From NCBI RefSeq assembly GCF_020991275.1, contig NZ_JAJLQY010000003.1, forward strand, positions 124,001 through 188,000: a DNA stretch of 64,000 nucleotides. The letters run 5' to 3'. Positions 42,710 to 51,112 of this stretch are shown piece after piece. Source of the stretch: Actinocorallia sp. API 0066. Lineage in GTDB: Bacteria; Actinomycetota; Actinomycetes; Streptosporangiales; Streptosporangiaceae. The notes beneath the pieces were generated by a model that had not been told where the DNA came from, searched no databases, and saw only the letters and a list, made by a program, of their open reading frames with translations. Numbering within the stretch: position 1 is the first letter of the stretch; each line of letters opens with the position of its first letter. Made by a program: the position numbers and the translations under genes.

Positions 42710-44074
42710 TCAGGGGCGCTTCGGCACGGCCGCGCAGTTCGAGCGGGCGGGCTTGCCGTGGAGGCGGTCCGTCAGCCAGGAGATGGCGGCCGACTGGTCG
42801 GTGAGGAGCGGGGCGAAGTGGTTGGTGAGGAGTTTGTCGCCGAGGTTCGGGAGGTTGACGGGCTGGTAGGTGACCTTCGCGCCCCTGGCGCACCAGTCGG
42901 CGGCGAGGCGGCGGGCCTGGCCGTGCGGGACGATGTCGTCGAGGACGCCGGTCGCGACCCGGACGGGCCCGGACGGCCTCAGCGAGCCGAGCCGCTCACG
43001 GGCCAGGACCTTCCGGACGGCGGGCGTCGCCGCGATGATCGCGGACAGCGACCTGCCGTCCTTCGTCCACTGGCCGCTCCTGGCGAAGGCGTAGCCGAAG
43101 ATGGCATCGCCCACGCACATCGTGGACAGGTCCTTCAGGGCGGCCTTGCCCTTGGCGTTGACGTGTTCGTTCACGAAGCGGCGCAGTTCAGGGTTGTTCT
43201 GCACGAGCCCGTTGATGGACCAGCCGAGCGCGCCCGCCAACGCGCTGCCGTCGATGCCCCTGATGACCTTCGCGAGGTCGGCCGGGGGCGCGCCCGCGTA
43301 CGTCCCGGCGAGGCGGATCTCGGGCGCGTAGCGGGCCTTCAGCTCGGCCGCGGCCGCGCTGGCGCCGCCGCCCTGGCTGTACCCGTAAAGGCCGACGGGC
43401 GACTTGGCCGTGAGCGAGGTGCGCGGCAGCCGGAACGCCGCCCTGACGGCGTCGAGCAGCGCGTGCGCCTGGTCGAACCGCTCGGCGTAGGTGTGCAGCC
43501 GGTCGGTGGCGCCGAGGCCGACATAGTCCGTCACGACGACCGCGACGCCCTGGCTGAGCAGCCGGTAGACGGCGACGTCCTCGTACCCGACGGACATGGT
43601 CTCGCCCTCGACGAGGATGGGTTTCTCCAGCGCGAACGAGGGCGCGCACTGGTCGCCCTGCCCCATCGTGCCCGCGCCCAGCGCGACGAGCGGGCGCGGC
43701 CCCTTGCCCCGCCACGCCTTGGTGGGCTCCAGGTAGGCGCCGGTGACGGCGACCGGCTTTCCGTTGGCGTCCGTCGACTTGTACATGAGCCGGGTCGCGC
43801 GGCCCGGCAGCGGCCCGTCAACGCCGGACAGGGTGACGGCCAGGGGCAGCCGCTCGGTCCTGATCAGCGTCCCGTTCTTCTTCGGGAGCTTCTTCGGCGG
43901 TGTGTAGAACGCGGGGATCACGACGCCGCGCGACGTCACCCGCTGGTCGGGGGCGGCCTGCGCCGGGGCGGTGGAGGCGACGGCGAGAAGCGCCGTCGCG
44001 ATGAGGGTGCCGGTGATCGGGAGCACCTGTTTCCGGGTGCGTCGCCGCACCGCGTGTCGCGCCATCAAGCTCAA
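42710..44074 (-). CDS. Secreted LIP-family lipase/esterase
   Basis: A 454-residue exported alpha/beta-hydrolase of the fungal-type secretory lipase (LIP) family. The signal peptide is 'VLPITGTLIATALLAVASTA' plus a signal-peptidase site near AQA. The nucleophile elbow is 'GLYGYSQGGGASAAAA' (Ser about 224), with 'VVVTDYVGLGATD' before it. The later acid and His are probably in 'GVLDDIVPHGQARRLA' and 'TNHFAPLLTDQ'. GAGGAG lies six bases before the TTG at 44074; an ATG at 44065 is the alternative. It could free fatty acids or sterols from esters, fitting the downstream sterol oxidase. Divergent from a TetR gene over tandem palindromes. Confidence 0.88.
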   Translation of the reverse strand: MSLMARHAVRRRTRKQVLPITGTLIATALLAVASTAPAQAAPDQRVTSRGVVIPAFYTPPKKLPKKNGTLIRTERLPLAVTLSGVDGPLPGRATRLMYKSTDANGKPVAVTGAYLEPTKAWRGKGPRPLVALGAGTMGQGDQCAPSFALEKPILVEGETMSVGYEDVAVYRLLSQGVAVVVTDYVGLGATDRLHTYAERFDQAHALLDAVRAAFRLPRTSLTAKSPVGLYGYSQGGGASAAAAELKARYAPEIRLAGTYAGAPPADLAKVIRGIDGSALAGALGWSINGLVQNNPELRRFVNEHVNAKGKAALKDLSTMCVGDAIFGYAFARSGQWTKDGRSLSAIIAATPAVRKVLARERLGSLRPSGPVRVATGVLDDIVPHGQARRLAADWCARGAKVTYQPVNLPNLGDKLLTNHFAPLLTDQSAAISWLTDRLHGKPARSNCAAVPKRP

Positions 44075-44147
44075 CTCATGCTCCTCGACGTTAAGTTTCC
44101 GGCGAGTAACATAAGTGATCCATTACGGGTTTTTCAAGGGCCTGGAG

Positions 44148-44185
44148 CTAGCCGATTGGCTAGTTCCCACCTAGCCGATCGGCTA
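44148..44185. promoter_or_regulatory. Tandem palindromic operators between lipase and tetR
   Basis: CTAGCCGATTGGCTAG (44148-44163) and the perfect palindrome TAGCCGATCGGCTA (44172-44185) have centres 23 bp apart. They lie 28-66 bp before the tetR start and 74-112 bp before the lipase start, so one TetR protein could control both divergent genes. Confidence 0.75.
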
Positions 44186-44212
44186 CCTGCGACGATTGCT
44201 ATCGTGGCCTGA

Positions 44213-44779
44213 ATGAGCCAGCGAAGCCGTCCCGGAGAAGCGCGCGCCCGCGTGATCGGCGCGGCACTCGCCGTGTTCGCCCGGCACGGGGTCGCCGCCG
44301 CCTCGCTCCAGATGATCGCCGACGAGCTCGGCGTGACGAAGGCGGCGATCTACCACCAGTTCCAGACGAAGGACGACATCGTCCGGGCCGTCGTCGCGCC
44401 CGCCCTCGCGCGGCTCGCCGAAGTCACCGAACTGGCCGAGCGCCGACGCGGCCGCTCCGCCCGCGCCGAGATCGTGCTGGCGGGCATCGTCGACCTCGTC
44501 ATCGAGCACCGCGAGCTGACGGCGCTGCTCCAGTCCGACCGGAGCCTCATCGGGCTGCTCCAGGAGGGCCTCGAACTCCAGGCGCTGGAGCAGCGCGTCT
44601 TCCGGCTGCTGTCCGGGCCCGACCCCACGCCCGAGACACACGTCGCCGTCGTCATGGCGAGCGGGGCGCTCATGTCCGCCGCCACCGGGCACCACCTCGC
44701 CCACCTCGACGACGCGGCGCTCCGCCAACACCTCCTCAGCAACGTGCGCCGCCTCCTCCGGCTCAGAACACCGTCCTGA
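44213..44779 (+). CDS. TetR/AcrR-family regulator of the lipase
   Basis: A 188-residue TetR regulator. The helix-turn-helix is at about residues 10-56 ('ARVIGAALAVFARHGVAAAS', 'LQMIADELGVTKAAIYHQFQ'), followed by a helical ligand domain. A TATCGT -10-like box is only about 12 bp before the ATG, so the transcript may be nearly leaderless. The tandem palindromes upstream would cover its -35 region. It is divergent from the secreted lipase and probably represses it and itself. Confidence 0.9.
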   Translation: MSQRSRPGEARARVIGAALAVFARHGVAAASLQMIADELGVTKAAIYHQFQTKDDIVRAVVAPALARLAEVTELAERRRGRSARAEIVLAGIVDLVIEHRELTALLQSDRSLIGLLQEGLELQALEQRVFRLLSGPDPTPETHVAVVMASGALMSAATGHHLAHLDDAALRQHLLSNVRRLLRLRTPS

Positions 44780-44852
44780 GGGGTGCGGGACTCGCCCTTG
44801 ATTCCGGCGCCGTCTTCCGCGTAACCCGCCATCCGCTACCCGGCGCCCGGCA

Positions 44853-44878
44853 ACAACTACTACCCTTGTAGTAGTTGT
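44853..44878. promoter_or_regulatory. BlaI-type operator upstream of the M56 protease gene
   Basis: An 11-bp perfect inverted repeat (ACAACTACTAC-CCTT-GTAGTAGTTGT) lies 31-56 bp before the M56 start. The TACTAC/GTAGTA arms are those of BlaI/MecI operators. Confidence 0.75.
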
Positions 44879-44908
44879 CCGCGGCCGCGATGGGGGTGCA
44901 CGGGTCCC

Positions 44909-45793
44909 GTGACCTGGCTGACGCTCTTGCCCACGGGCCTCGCGCTCGTCCTCGGCGTCGCGCTCGGGCGCGCGCCGCTCCCCCTGCACCCCTCGTGGGC
45001 GGGCCGGGTGCTGTGCACCGTCGCGGGCACCGCGACGCTCGCGACGGTCGGCACACTCCTGTTCGTCGCCGTCAACCACGCGGCGACGCGCTGGCCGCAC
45101 GCCGCCGACCGGCTGCCCGAGTGGGCGCTGTTCGGCGACGAGGAGCCCGTGTCCGCGCTGCTCGGCTTGGGGGCGCTGCTGCTGCTTCTCGGATGCCTCT
45201 TTGTGGTGGTGCGGCTCGGCGCGCACTGGGTCGCCGAGGTGCGCGCGGCCCAACGGCTGGCGCGGCCGCTGCCGACCGACGTCCCCGTCGCGCTCGCGGT
45301 GCCGGGGCGCCGGGGCGGGGTGCTCGTCTCGCGCGGGCTCGTGGCCGCGCTCAGCCCTGCCGAACTCGACGTCGTCCGCTGGCACGAGGCGTCGCACCTG
45401 CGGCACCGGCATCACCGCTACCTCGCGGTCGGGGCGCTGGCCGCCGAGCTGCTGCCGCCGCTGCGGCCGCTGCACGACAGGCTGCGCTTCGCGCTGGAGC
45501 GCTGGGCCGACGAGGACGCCGCCGAGGCCGTCGGCGACCGCGCGCTCGTCGCCCGGACGATCGCCAGGGTGGCGCTGCTCCAGCCGCGCCGGGACCCGGG
45601 ACCGCTCGGCGCGTTCGCGGACGCCGGGGTGGTGCGGCGGGTCGAGGCGCTGCTGGGCGGGGCGCCCTGCCGGAACCCGATCGCGGGGCCGGTGGTCCTG
45701 GTGGGCACCGGGCTGGTGTCGGGGGCGCTCGCGTTGACGGCGCTCCAGCTCGACCACGCGCTCGACCACGCCCTGGACCTCACCGGACGCTGA
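44909..45793 (+). CDS. M56-family (BlaR1-like) membrane metallopeptidase
   Basis: A 294-residue membrane protease. Three TM segments ('WLTLLPTGLALVLGVALG', 'VLCTVAGTATLATVGTLLFV', 'VSALLGLGALLLLLGCLFVV') come before the zinc motif 'RWHEASHLRHRHHRYLAVGA', whose HEASH (about residues 158-162) fits HExxH. 'ERWADEDAAEAVGDRA' supplies the likely third ligand. A last TM is near the C-terminus. Unlike BlaR1 there is no penicillin-binding sensor domain, as in the short M56 proteins of mycobacteria. It should cleave the BlaI-type repressor encoded nearby. The start is a GTG with GGGGGTG upstream. Confidence 0.88.
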   Translation: MTWLTLLPTGLALVLGVALGRAPLPLHPSWAGRVLCTVAGTATLATVGTLLFVAVNHAATRWPHAADRLPEWALFGDEEPVSALLGLGALLLLLGCLFVVVRLGAHWVAEVRAAQRLARPLPTDVPVALAVPGRRGGVLVSRGLVAALSPAELDVVRWHEASHLRHRHHRYLAVGALAAELLPPLRPLHDRLRFALERWADEDAAEAVGDRALVARTIARVALLQPRRDPGPLGAFADAGVVRRVEALLGGAPCRNPIAGPVVLVGTGLVSGALALTALQLDHALDHALDLTGR

Positions 45794-45815
45794 GTTCTCC
45801 CGCTCACCCCGCCCT

Positions 45816-45837
45816 TATTCTACAGACGTGTAGAATA
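45816..45837. promoter_or_regulatory. Second BlaI-type operator, upstream of the 72-residue protein gene
   Basis: A 9-bp perfect inverted repeat (TATTCTACA-GACG-TGTAGAATA) lies 51-72 bp before the small gene. The CTAC...GTAG arms recall the site at 44853-44878, although the spacing differs. Confidence 0.65.
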
Positions 45838-45887
45838 CTTACCGACGCGCGTCGCCATCGAGTCAAAACCCATCGGAAAGGGCGTAC

Positions 45888-46106
45888 ATGGCTTCGATCG
45901 ACCTGACGAAGGTGCTGGACAAGGCGTGGTCGGACAAGAGCCTGCCGGAGATCCTCGCCGCCCCCGTCTCCGCGCTGAAGGGCGTCTCCGACCGTGACGG
46001 CGAACTCCTCAAGGAGGCCTTCAACGTCACCACGGTCGCCGACCTGGCCAACCTGAAGTACGTCCACTGGGCCCAGGCCCTGGCCGCCCTGGCCCCGGCC
46101 AAGTAA
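45888..46106 (+). CDS. Small conserved-looking protein in a BlaI-type regulon
   Basis: A 72-residue, mostly helical soluble protein ('LTKVLDKAWSDKSLPEILAA', 'PVSALKGVSDRDGELLKEAF', 'NVTTVADLANLKYVHWAQAL'). The last two stretches have the hairpin-helix rhythm of helix-hairpin-helix DNA-binding segments, but I do not recognise a named family. Codon use is strongly biased to preferred codons, suggesting high expression. A BlaI-like palindrome upstream places it under the same control as the M56 protease. It may be the circuit's effector. Confidence 0.78.
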   Translation: MASIDLTKVLDKAWSDKSLPEILAAPVSALKGVSDRDGELLKEAFNVTTVADLANLKYVHWAQALAALAPAK

Positions 46107-46161
46107 GCCACCCGAGGGGCGCGCCCGAACCCACGGCCGCGCCCCTCCCCCACCTCCCCCG

Positions 46162-46539
46162 TCAGGCGGGGCGGTCCGGGTTGGCGGTGCGTTCCAGGAG
46201 GGTGCGGAGGGTCTCCTCGTCGCCCTCGGTGAGGCCGTTGACGAAGCGGGCCAGGACGGCGTTCCGGTCGGCCTCCCGGTCGAGGATCCGGCGCATGCGC
46301 AGGGCGGCGAGGTCGGCCTCGTCGGCGGTCGGCGTCCACAGGAAGAGCCGCCCCGACTTCTCCCGCGTCACCGCCCCCTTGGCCAGCAACCGCGTCAGAA
46401 TCGTGATCACCGTGGTGAGCGCGGCCGGACCGCCGAGCCGCTCCCGCACCCACGCGGCACTCACCGGGCCGGGCGCGGCACACAGCGCGCCGAGCACCGC
46501 CGCCTCAAGCTCCCCCTGCCCCCGCCGCCCTTCCGTCAC
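46162..46539 (-). CDS. BlaI/MecI/CopY-family repressor
   Basis: A 125-residue winged-helix repressor: 'GELEAAVLGALCAAPGPVSA', 'LTTVITILTRLLAKGAVTRE' and 'RLFLWTPTADEADLAALRMR', then a helical dimerisation tail. In this family it binds TACA/TGTA-type palindromes and is inactivated by cleavage by an M56 protease. The GTG at 46539 has GGGGAGC upstream. It is convergent with the 72-residue gene and lies 370 bp from the M56 gene, instead of being adjacent to it as usual. Confidence 0.9.
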   Translation of the reverse strand: MTEGRRGQGELEAAVLGALCAAPGPVSAAWVRERLGGPAALTTVITILTRLLAKGAVTREKSGRLFLWTPTADEADLAALRMRRILDREADRNAVLARFVNGLTEGDEETLRTLLERTANPDRPA

Positions 46540-46877
46540 GCGCGCTCCCCTCACCCCGCCCAAGCGAATGGTCCATCGTAGTCAGCCCCGCCCCCCGATG
46601 CGTCGCCGCAAGCCGCAGACGCCAAGCGTCCGGTCCGGCCACGCGGCGGGCGCGGGGAGGGCGCGGGACCACCGGCCGTCGCGGGTCCGGCGGGCGGCCA
46701 CCGAGAGCCGCGCCCCGGGCACAGCGCGTCAAAGGCAGGCGAATCCGCGTTGGTTCCGTCGCGCATGGCGCCAGCCGGACGACCTCTGACCTGCGCCGCG
46801 CGGGGTCGCGTCTTCGGGCGGCCCCGCGGCGGGCGCCGCCCTCCCGCGCGCCGACCCTGGTGTGGCTCCAAGGAGGA
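46540..46877. other. Intergenic region without a recognised gene
   Basis: Open frames in this stretch have Arg/Pro-rich translations and no family motif. It separates the divergent end of blaI from the end of the AraC gene. A GACTAC half-site (read on the minus strand near 46580) could be part of a weaker BlaI-type site; otherwise I see nothing in it. Confidence 0.5.
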
Positions 46878-47678
46878 TCATTCAAGGGCCAGGGCCGTGC
46901 GGAGGTGGGAGGGGGGTTGGCCCAGGTGTTGTCGGGTGGTTCGGGTCATTTCGGCGTGGTCGGCGAAGCCCAGGTCGGCGGCGAGGGCGGCCAGGTCGCG
47001 GTGGCCGTCGGCGAGGGCGTCGAGCATCCGGCGGACGCGGAGTTCGTTGCGGTAGACGGTGATCGTCCGGCCCGTCACCCGGCGGAAGACGCGGCTGAGG
47101 TGGTGTGGGGACGCGCCGACGGCGGCGGCCAGGGCGGGGAGACCGAGGCCCGGACGGTGGTGGAGCGCCTCCTGGGCGTCGGCGACGAGGGCACGGTGCG
47201 CGGCCCACGTCGCCGGGCGCGGCCTTGGGCCCCGGACGCCGTCGCCGTGCGGCAGGGCGGCGAGCAGCAGGAAGATCCGCTCGGCGGTCTCGGTCGCGTC
47301 CGCGCCGCGCCGGACCGCCGCCAGGAGACGGCGGTGCTGGAGGTCGAAGACGGCGTCCGTCCTGAGCAGCCAGTCGCGCGCGCGGCAGGCCCGGGAGGCG
47401 TGCGTGTCGTAGGCGTCCGGGGAGAGGCGGATCCAGGTGAGGCCCGCCGCCTCTCCCGCGATGCGCTCCTCGACGCCCGCGCGCGCGACATAGCCGCCCG
47501 TCGCGTCCACGAACTCCTCGCGGCCGAGCGCCCTCCGCGCGAACCAGCCGGACCTGACGAGGCACAGCGCGTCCGAGGGCTCCGGCGCCGCCTCCGACCA
47601 GCCGCCGTGCGGTGGGGCGTAGGCGATGTCAGCGAGGACGATGCCGCCGGTCTCGGCGAGCCGCCGGGTTCTGAGCAT
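46878..47678 (-). CDS. AraC-family regulator with N-terminal sensory domain
   Basis: A 266-residue regulator. Residues about 1-110 form a cupin-like AraC sensory half ('LADIAYAPPHGGWSEAAPEP', 'LCLVRSGWFARRALGREEFV'). Residues about 165-262 form the double helix-turn-helix ('GLPALAAAVGASPHHLSRVF', 'RRVTGRTITVYRNELRVRRM', 'DLAALAADLGFADHAEMTRT'). The ATG at 47678 has GGGAGG upstream. It is divergent from a small secreted protein that it may control. Confidence 0.9.
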   Translation of the reverse strand: MLRTRRLAETGGIVLADIAYAPPHGGWSEAAPEPSDALCLVRSGWFARRALGREEFVDATGGYVARAGVEERIAGEAAGLTWIRLSPDAYDTHASRACRARDWLLRTDAVFDLQHRRLLAAVRRGADATETAERIFLLLAALPHGDGVRGPRPRPATWAAHRALVADAQEALHHRPGLGLPALAAAVGASPHHLSRVFRRVTGRTITVYRNELRVRRMLDALADGHRDLAALAADLGFADHAEMTRTTRQHLGQPPSHLRTALALE

Positions 47679-47744
47679 CGTGCCTCCCGGGGATCGAGCA
47701 CCATTCCACAAGGAGGCCGCGGCCGGTGCTCACGAGGATGGTCG

Positions 47745-47760
47745 TGTCCGATCTGACACG
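47745..47760. promoter_or_regulatory. Inverted repeat between AraC and secreted-protein genes
   Basis: GTGTCCGATCTGACAC has 5-bp arms GTGTC/GACAC around six bases and lies 26-42 bp before the secreted-protein start. It could be bound by the divergent AraC protein. Confidence 0.35.
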
Positions 47761-47786
47761 AGATCAGTGCACCGGAGGCCCGCGTT

Positions 47787-48227
47787 ATGCGCAATGTCCA
47801 CAACCGGCGGTCGGCCGCCTCGTTCGCCGCGTCCGTGCTCGCCCTCGGCGTCCTGGCGGCGCCGTCCGCCGCGGCCGCCGCGCCGGCGCCGGAGACCTGC
47901 AACCCCGGCTGGTACGACGTCGGCGACTACCTCACCGAGCGCGTCTCGCCCTGGTTCACCACCACGAGCGACATCGGGAACCTGCCGCGCCGGATCCAGT
48001 TCAAGCAGACCTACGGCAACGTCTACCAGTACGTCACCTACGAGTGCGCCGTCGGCCCGCGCACCACCTTCCCGACCGGCAACATGTACCGCCTCCAGCA
48101 CTACCCGAACACGATCACGCCGTGGATGTGGTCGAACAAGGGCGAACAGCACCGTCTCGGGAACCGGGCCAGGACCTGCATGGGCTACGACCAGTACGCC
48201 TGGGTCTGGCGGGTCTGGTCCTGCTGA
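47787..48227 (+). CDS. Small secreted Cys- and aromatic-rich protein, unknown function
   Basis: A 146-residue exported protein. The signal peptide 'SAASFAASVLALGVLAAPSA' is cleaved near the Ala run at about residue 32. The mature 114 residues hold four Cys (in 'PETCNPGWYDVG', 'VTYECAVGP', 'ARTCMGYDQ' and the final 'VWRVWSC'), enough for two disulfides, and many Trp/Tyr. There is no recognised catalytic motif. It could be a secreted binding protein, inhibitor or toxin-like factor. A GGAGG precedes the ATG. Divergent from an AraC regulator. Confidence 0.82.
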   Translation: MRNVHNRRSAASFAASVLALGVLAAPSAAAAAPAPETCNPGWYDVGDYLTERVSPWFTTTSDIGNLPRRIQFKQTYGNVYQYVTYECAVGPRTTFPTGNMYRLQHYPNTITPWMWSNKGEQHRLGNRARTCMGYDQYAWVWRVWSC

Positions 48228-48378
48228 CGGGCCGTGCGCCGGGGCTCGGACCTTGGTGGCGGCGGGGGCCGTCACCGGGGATCCGGGCTCCCCATCGTCG
48301 GCGGGGGTTCGGCCTCCAGGGGCGGGGGCGGAAAGGGGCTCAGCCACTTCTCTCCACCTCTAACGTATAGCGGAGTGG

Positions 48379-48397
48379 GGGGCTTGCGGCAAGGGGT
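48379..48397 (+). promoter_or_regulatory. Rifamycin-associated-element-like sequence upstream of helR
   Basis: GGGGCTTGCGGCAAGGGGT contains the inverted repeat CTTGC-G-GCAAG. It resembles, as I remember it, the core of the rifamycin-associated element (RAE) that makes genes rifamycin-inducible in actinomycetes. It lies 54-72 bp before the helR start and just after a TATAG -10-like box. Confidence 0.65.
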
Positions 48398-48450
48398 GGG
48401 GGATGCCCCACAATCGTCGGCCTGGGCGGATTCGGGACGACGGGGGAATC

Positions 48451-50604
48451 ATGGCGGGCAGTGTTTTTGCGCTTTCCGAGCAGGTGGCGGGCAAGGCCGA
48501 TCCGGAGTTGATCGGGGCGGACGAGCGCTACTTCGCGGTGCTCGCGGAGAGCCTTGACGGGGCGATCGCCGAACTGTCCGAACGGCTCGACGCGGCGCGG
48601 CGGGAGCCCGGCGGGCTGGGCCAGGCGGCGCTGGACCGGGATCTGGAGATCCACCGGCTGGCGGCGCGGTTGCGGACGCTGCGGCGGTTCGGGCTCGACC
48701 TGTGCCTCGGGCGCATGGTCGGGGCCGACGGATCCGAGCCCGTGTTCGTCGGACGGCTCGGGCTCACGGACAAGGCGGGGCGGCGGCTGCTGCTGGACTG
48801 GCGCTCCCCCGCCGCCGAGCCGTTCTTCGGCGCGACGCACGCCCAGCCGATGGGCCTGGCGAGCCGCCGCCGGTACCGGTGGACGCGCGGACGGATCAGC
48901 GACTACTGGGACGAGGTTTTTACGCCCGACGGGTTGGAGGGGCACGCGGCGCTGGACGACCAGTCCGCGTTCATCGCCGGCCTGGGCGGCCACCGGTCGT
49001 CCAGGATGCGTGACGTGCTCGGCACCATCCAGGCCGATCAGGACGCGATCATCCGGGCCGGGTCCAAGGGCGCGCTCGTGGTGGACGGCGGCCCGGGGAC
49101 GGGCAAGACCGTTGTCGCTCTGCATCGTTCCGCCTACCTCCTCTACTCCGATCCGCGCCTTGGGCAGCGCAAGGGCGGCGTGCTGTTCGTCGGCCCGCAC
49201 CAGCCGTATCTCGCGTACGTGGCCGACGTCCTGCCCAGCCTCGGTGAGGAGGGCGTGCAGACGTGCACCCTGCGCGACCTCGTCCCCGAGGGGGCCGCGG
49301 CGGCCGTTGAGGCCGACCCTGAGGTGGCCCGCCTCAAGTCCTCGGCGGATCTGGTGAAGGCGATCGAGACCGCCGTCAGGTTCTACGAGAACCCGCCCGC
49401 CAAGGGCCTGACCGTCGAGACCCACTGGGGCGACCTCCGGCTCACCGCCGACGACTGGACCGAGGCGTTCAACGCGCCCGACCCCGGCACCCCGCACAAC
49501 GAGGCGCGCGACCGGATCCTCGACGAGCTCGTCACCATCCTCATGGACAAGGACACCGGTGACGCCCCGGCCGAGCCGCTGCGCAGGTCGCTGCTCCAGC
49601 ACCGGGGCCTGCTCATGGCGCTGAACCGGGCCTGGCCGCTGCTCGACCCGGCCGACCTCGTCGGCGACCTGTGGTCGGTGCCCGCCTACCTGCGGATGTG
49701 CGCGCCCCGACTCGGCCCCGACGACGTCCGCCGGCTCCAGCGCGCGGAACCGCACGCCTGGACGGTGTCGGACCTGCCGCTCCTGGACGCCGCCCGGCAT
49801 CGGCTCGGCGACCCCGAGGCGTCACGGCGCAGGCGTAAGCAGGAGGCGGCGCTCGCAGCCCAGCGCGCGTACATGACGCAGGTCGTGGACACCCTCATCG
49901 AAGCCGTCCGACACGTCGACCCGGCCGAAGAAGGCGAGGGCCTCGTGACGATGCTGCGCGGCCAGGACGCCCAGGTCAGCCTGGTCGACGAGACGGTGCT
50001 GCCTAACACCGACCCGGACCTGCTCGCCGGGCCGTTCGCGCACATCGTCGTCGACGAGGCCCAGGAACTCACCGACGCCGAATGGCAGATGCTCCTGCTG
50101 CGCTGCCCCACCCGGAGCTTCACCATCGTCGGCGACCGCGCCCAGGCCCGGCACGGCTTCACCGAATCGTGGCGCGACCGCCTCGAACGCATCGGACTCC
50201 CCGACATCACGCTCACCTCACTCACCATCAACTACCGCACACCGGAAGAGATCATGACGGCCGCGGAACCCGTCATCCGGGCCGTTCTCCCGGACGCCAA
50301 TGTCCCCACGTCCATCCGCAGCACCGGCATTCCCGTGCGGCGCGGCCGCATAACCGACCGTGACACCATCCTCACCTCCTGGCTAGCCTCCCACCCGGAA
50401 GGCACCGCCTGCGTCATCGGCGACCCCACCTTCCAGCCCCGGCCCCGCGTCCAGTCCCTGACCCCCGAACTGGCCAAGGGCCTGGAGTTCGACCTGGTCG
50501 TCCTGGTCGATCCCGGTTCCTTCGGCACCGACGTCACCGGCGCGGTGGACCACTACGTGGCCATGACCCGAGCGACCCGGCACCTGGCCGTCCTCACCCC
50601 CTGA
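48451..50604 (+). CDS. helR: RNA polymerase recycling ATPase HelR (HelD family)
   Basis: A 717-residue UvrD-like motor of the HelD/HelR family. An N-terminal arm ('[20 protein letters not shown]', '[10 protein letters not shown]') inserts into RNA polymerase in the family. Next is '[20 protein letters not shown]', then the first RecA domain with Walker A '[20 protein letters not shown]' (about 212-230), '[20 protein letters not shown]' as Walker B, and the C-terminal RecA domain ending '[20 protein letters not shown]' plus '[11 protein letters not shown]'. HelR frees RNA polymerase stalled on DNA and displaces bound rifamycin, giving resistance. The ATG at 48451 has GGGGGAA upstream. The RAE-like site before it supports the HelR assignment over generic HelD. 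Confidence 0.88.
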   Translation: MAGSVFALSEQVAGKADPELIGADERYFAVLAESLDGAIAELSERLDAARREPGGLGQAALDRDLEIHRLAARLRTLRRFGLDLCLGRMVGADGSEPVFVGRLGLTDKAGRRLLLDWRSPAAEPFFGATHAQPMGLASRRRYRWTRGRISDYWDEVFTPDGLEGHAALDDQSAFIAGLGGHRSSRMRDVLGTIQADQDAIIRAGSKGALVVDGGPGTGKTVVALHRSAYLLYSDPRLGQRKGGVLFVGPHQPYLAYVADVLPSLGEEGVQTCTLRDLVPEGAAAAVEADPEVARLKSSADLVKAIETAVRFYENPPAKGLTVETHWGDLRLTADDWTEAFNAPDPGTPHNEARDRILDELVTILMDKDTGDAPAEPLRRSLLQHRGLLMALNRAWPLLDPADLVGDLWSVPAYLRMCAPRLGPDDVRRLQRAEPHAWTVSDLPLLDAARHRLGDPEASRRRRKQEAALAAQRAYMTQVVDTLIEAVRHVDPAEEGEGLVTMLRGQDAQVSLVDETVLPNTDPDLLAGPFAHIVVDEAQELTDAEWQMLLLRCPTRSFTIVGDRAQARHGFTESWRDRLERIGLPDITLTSLTINYRTPEEIMTAAEPVIRAVLPDANVPTSIRSTGIPVRRGRITDRDTILTSWLASHPEGTACVIGDPTFQPRPRVQSLTPELAKGLEFDLVVLVDPGSFGTDVTGAVDHYVAMTRATRHLAVLTP

Positions 50605-50657
50605 CCCCGCCCGCCCGGCGTCGCACCGCGCGCGGACGCCCACGTCACACCCGCCGC

Positions 50658-50689
50658 TTGACCTTCGAGTCGACGCGAAGGTCTACCCT
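50658..50689 (+). promoter_or_regulatory. MerR-type promoter upstream of ynfA
   Basis: A -35 TTGACC (50658-50663) and -10 TACCCT (50684-50689) are 20 bp apart, longer than the usual 17. The spacer region holds a dyad with arms ACCTTCG and CGAAGGT (50661-50682). This layout is diagnostic of promoters activated by MerR-family regulators. No merR gene is in the window. Confidence 0.7.
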
Positions 50690-50764
50690 CGTCGCAGGGC
50701 CACCGGCAGCGGGCGTTCCGCGGTGGCTTCTGCCTTCCGCCCCCTTGATCAAGGAAGAACCATC

Positions 50765-51097
50765 GTGACTGTTGTGCGGTCGATCGTCCTGTTCGTTGCC
50801 GCAGCGCTGTTCGAGATCGGCGGGGCATGGCTGGTCTGGCAGGGGGTGCGTGAGCACCGGGGGTGGATCTGGGCGGGCGCCGGGGTGATCGCGCTCGGTC
50901 TGTACGGGTTCGTCGCGACGTTGCAGCCGGACGCGAACTTCGGCCGGATCCTCGCGGCCTACGGCGGTGTCTTCGTCGCCGGTTCACTGGCCTGGGGCAT
51001 GGTCGTCGACGGTTTCCGACCCGACCGGTGGGACGTCGCAGGCGCACTCATCTGCCTCATCGGCGTCGCCCTCATCATGTACGCCCCCCGCACCTAG
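50765..51097 (+). CDS. ynfA: YnfA/UPF0060-family membrane protein
   Basis: A 110-residue small membrane protein with four TM helices: '[20 protein letters not shown]', '[20 protein letters not shown]', '[20 protein letters not shown]' and '[20 protein letters not shown]'. The conserved '[15 protein letters not shown]' and the PDANFGR loop are family marks. YnfA is an SMR-like protein that in enterobacteria exports dyes and other cations. The GTG at 50765 has AAGGAAG upstream. It follows a MerR-type promoter, which fits a stress- or drug-inducible exporter. Confidence 0.93.
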   Translation: MTVVRSIVLFVAAALFEIGGAWLVWQGVREHRGWIWAGAGVIALGLYGFVATLQPDANFGRILAAYGGVFVAGSLAWGMVVDGFRPDRWDVAGALICLIGVALIMYAPRT

Positions 51098-51112
51098 CCC
51101 CCTCAAGGTTGG

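Noticed and set aside
39537-42869. A 1110-codon plus-strand open frame
   Set aside because: It crosses three minus-strand genes and their intergenic gaps; composition is that of antisense GC-rich DNA.
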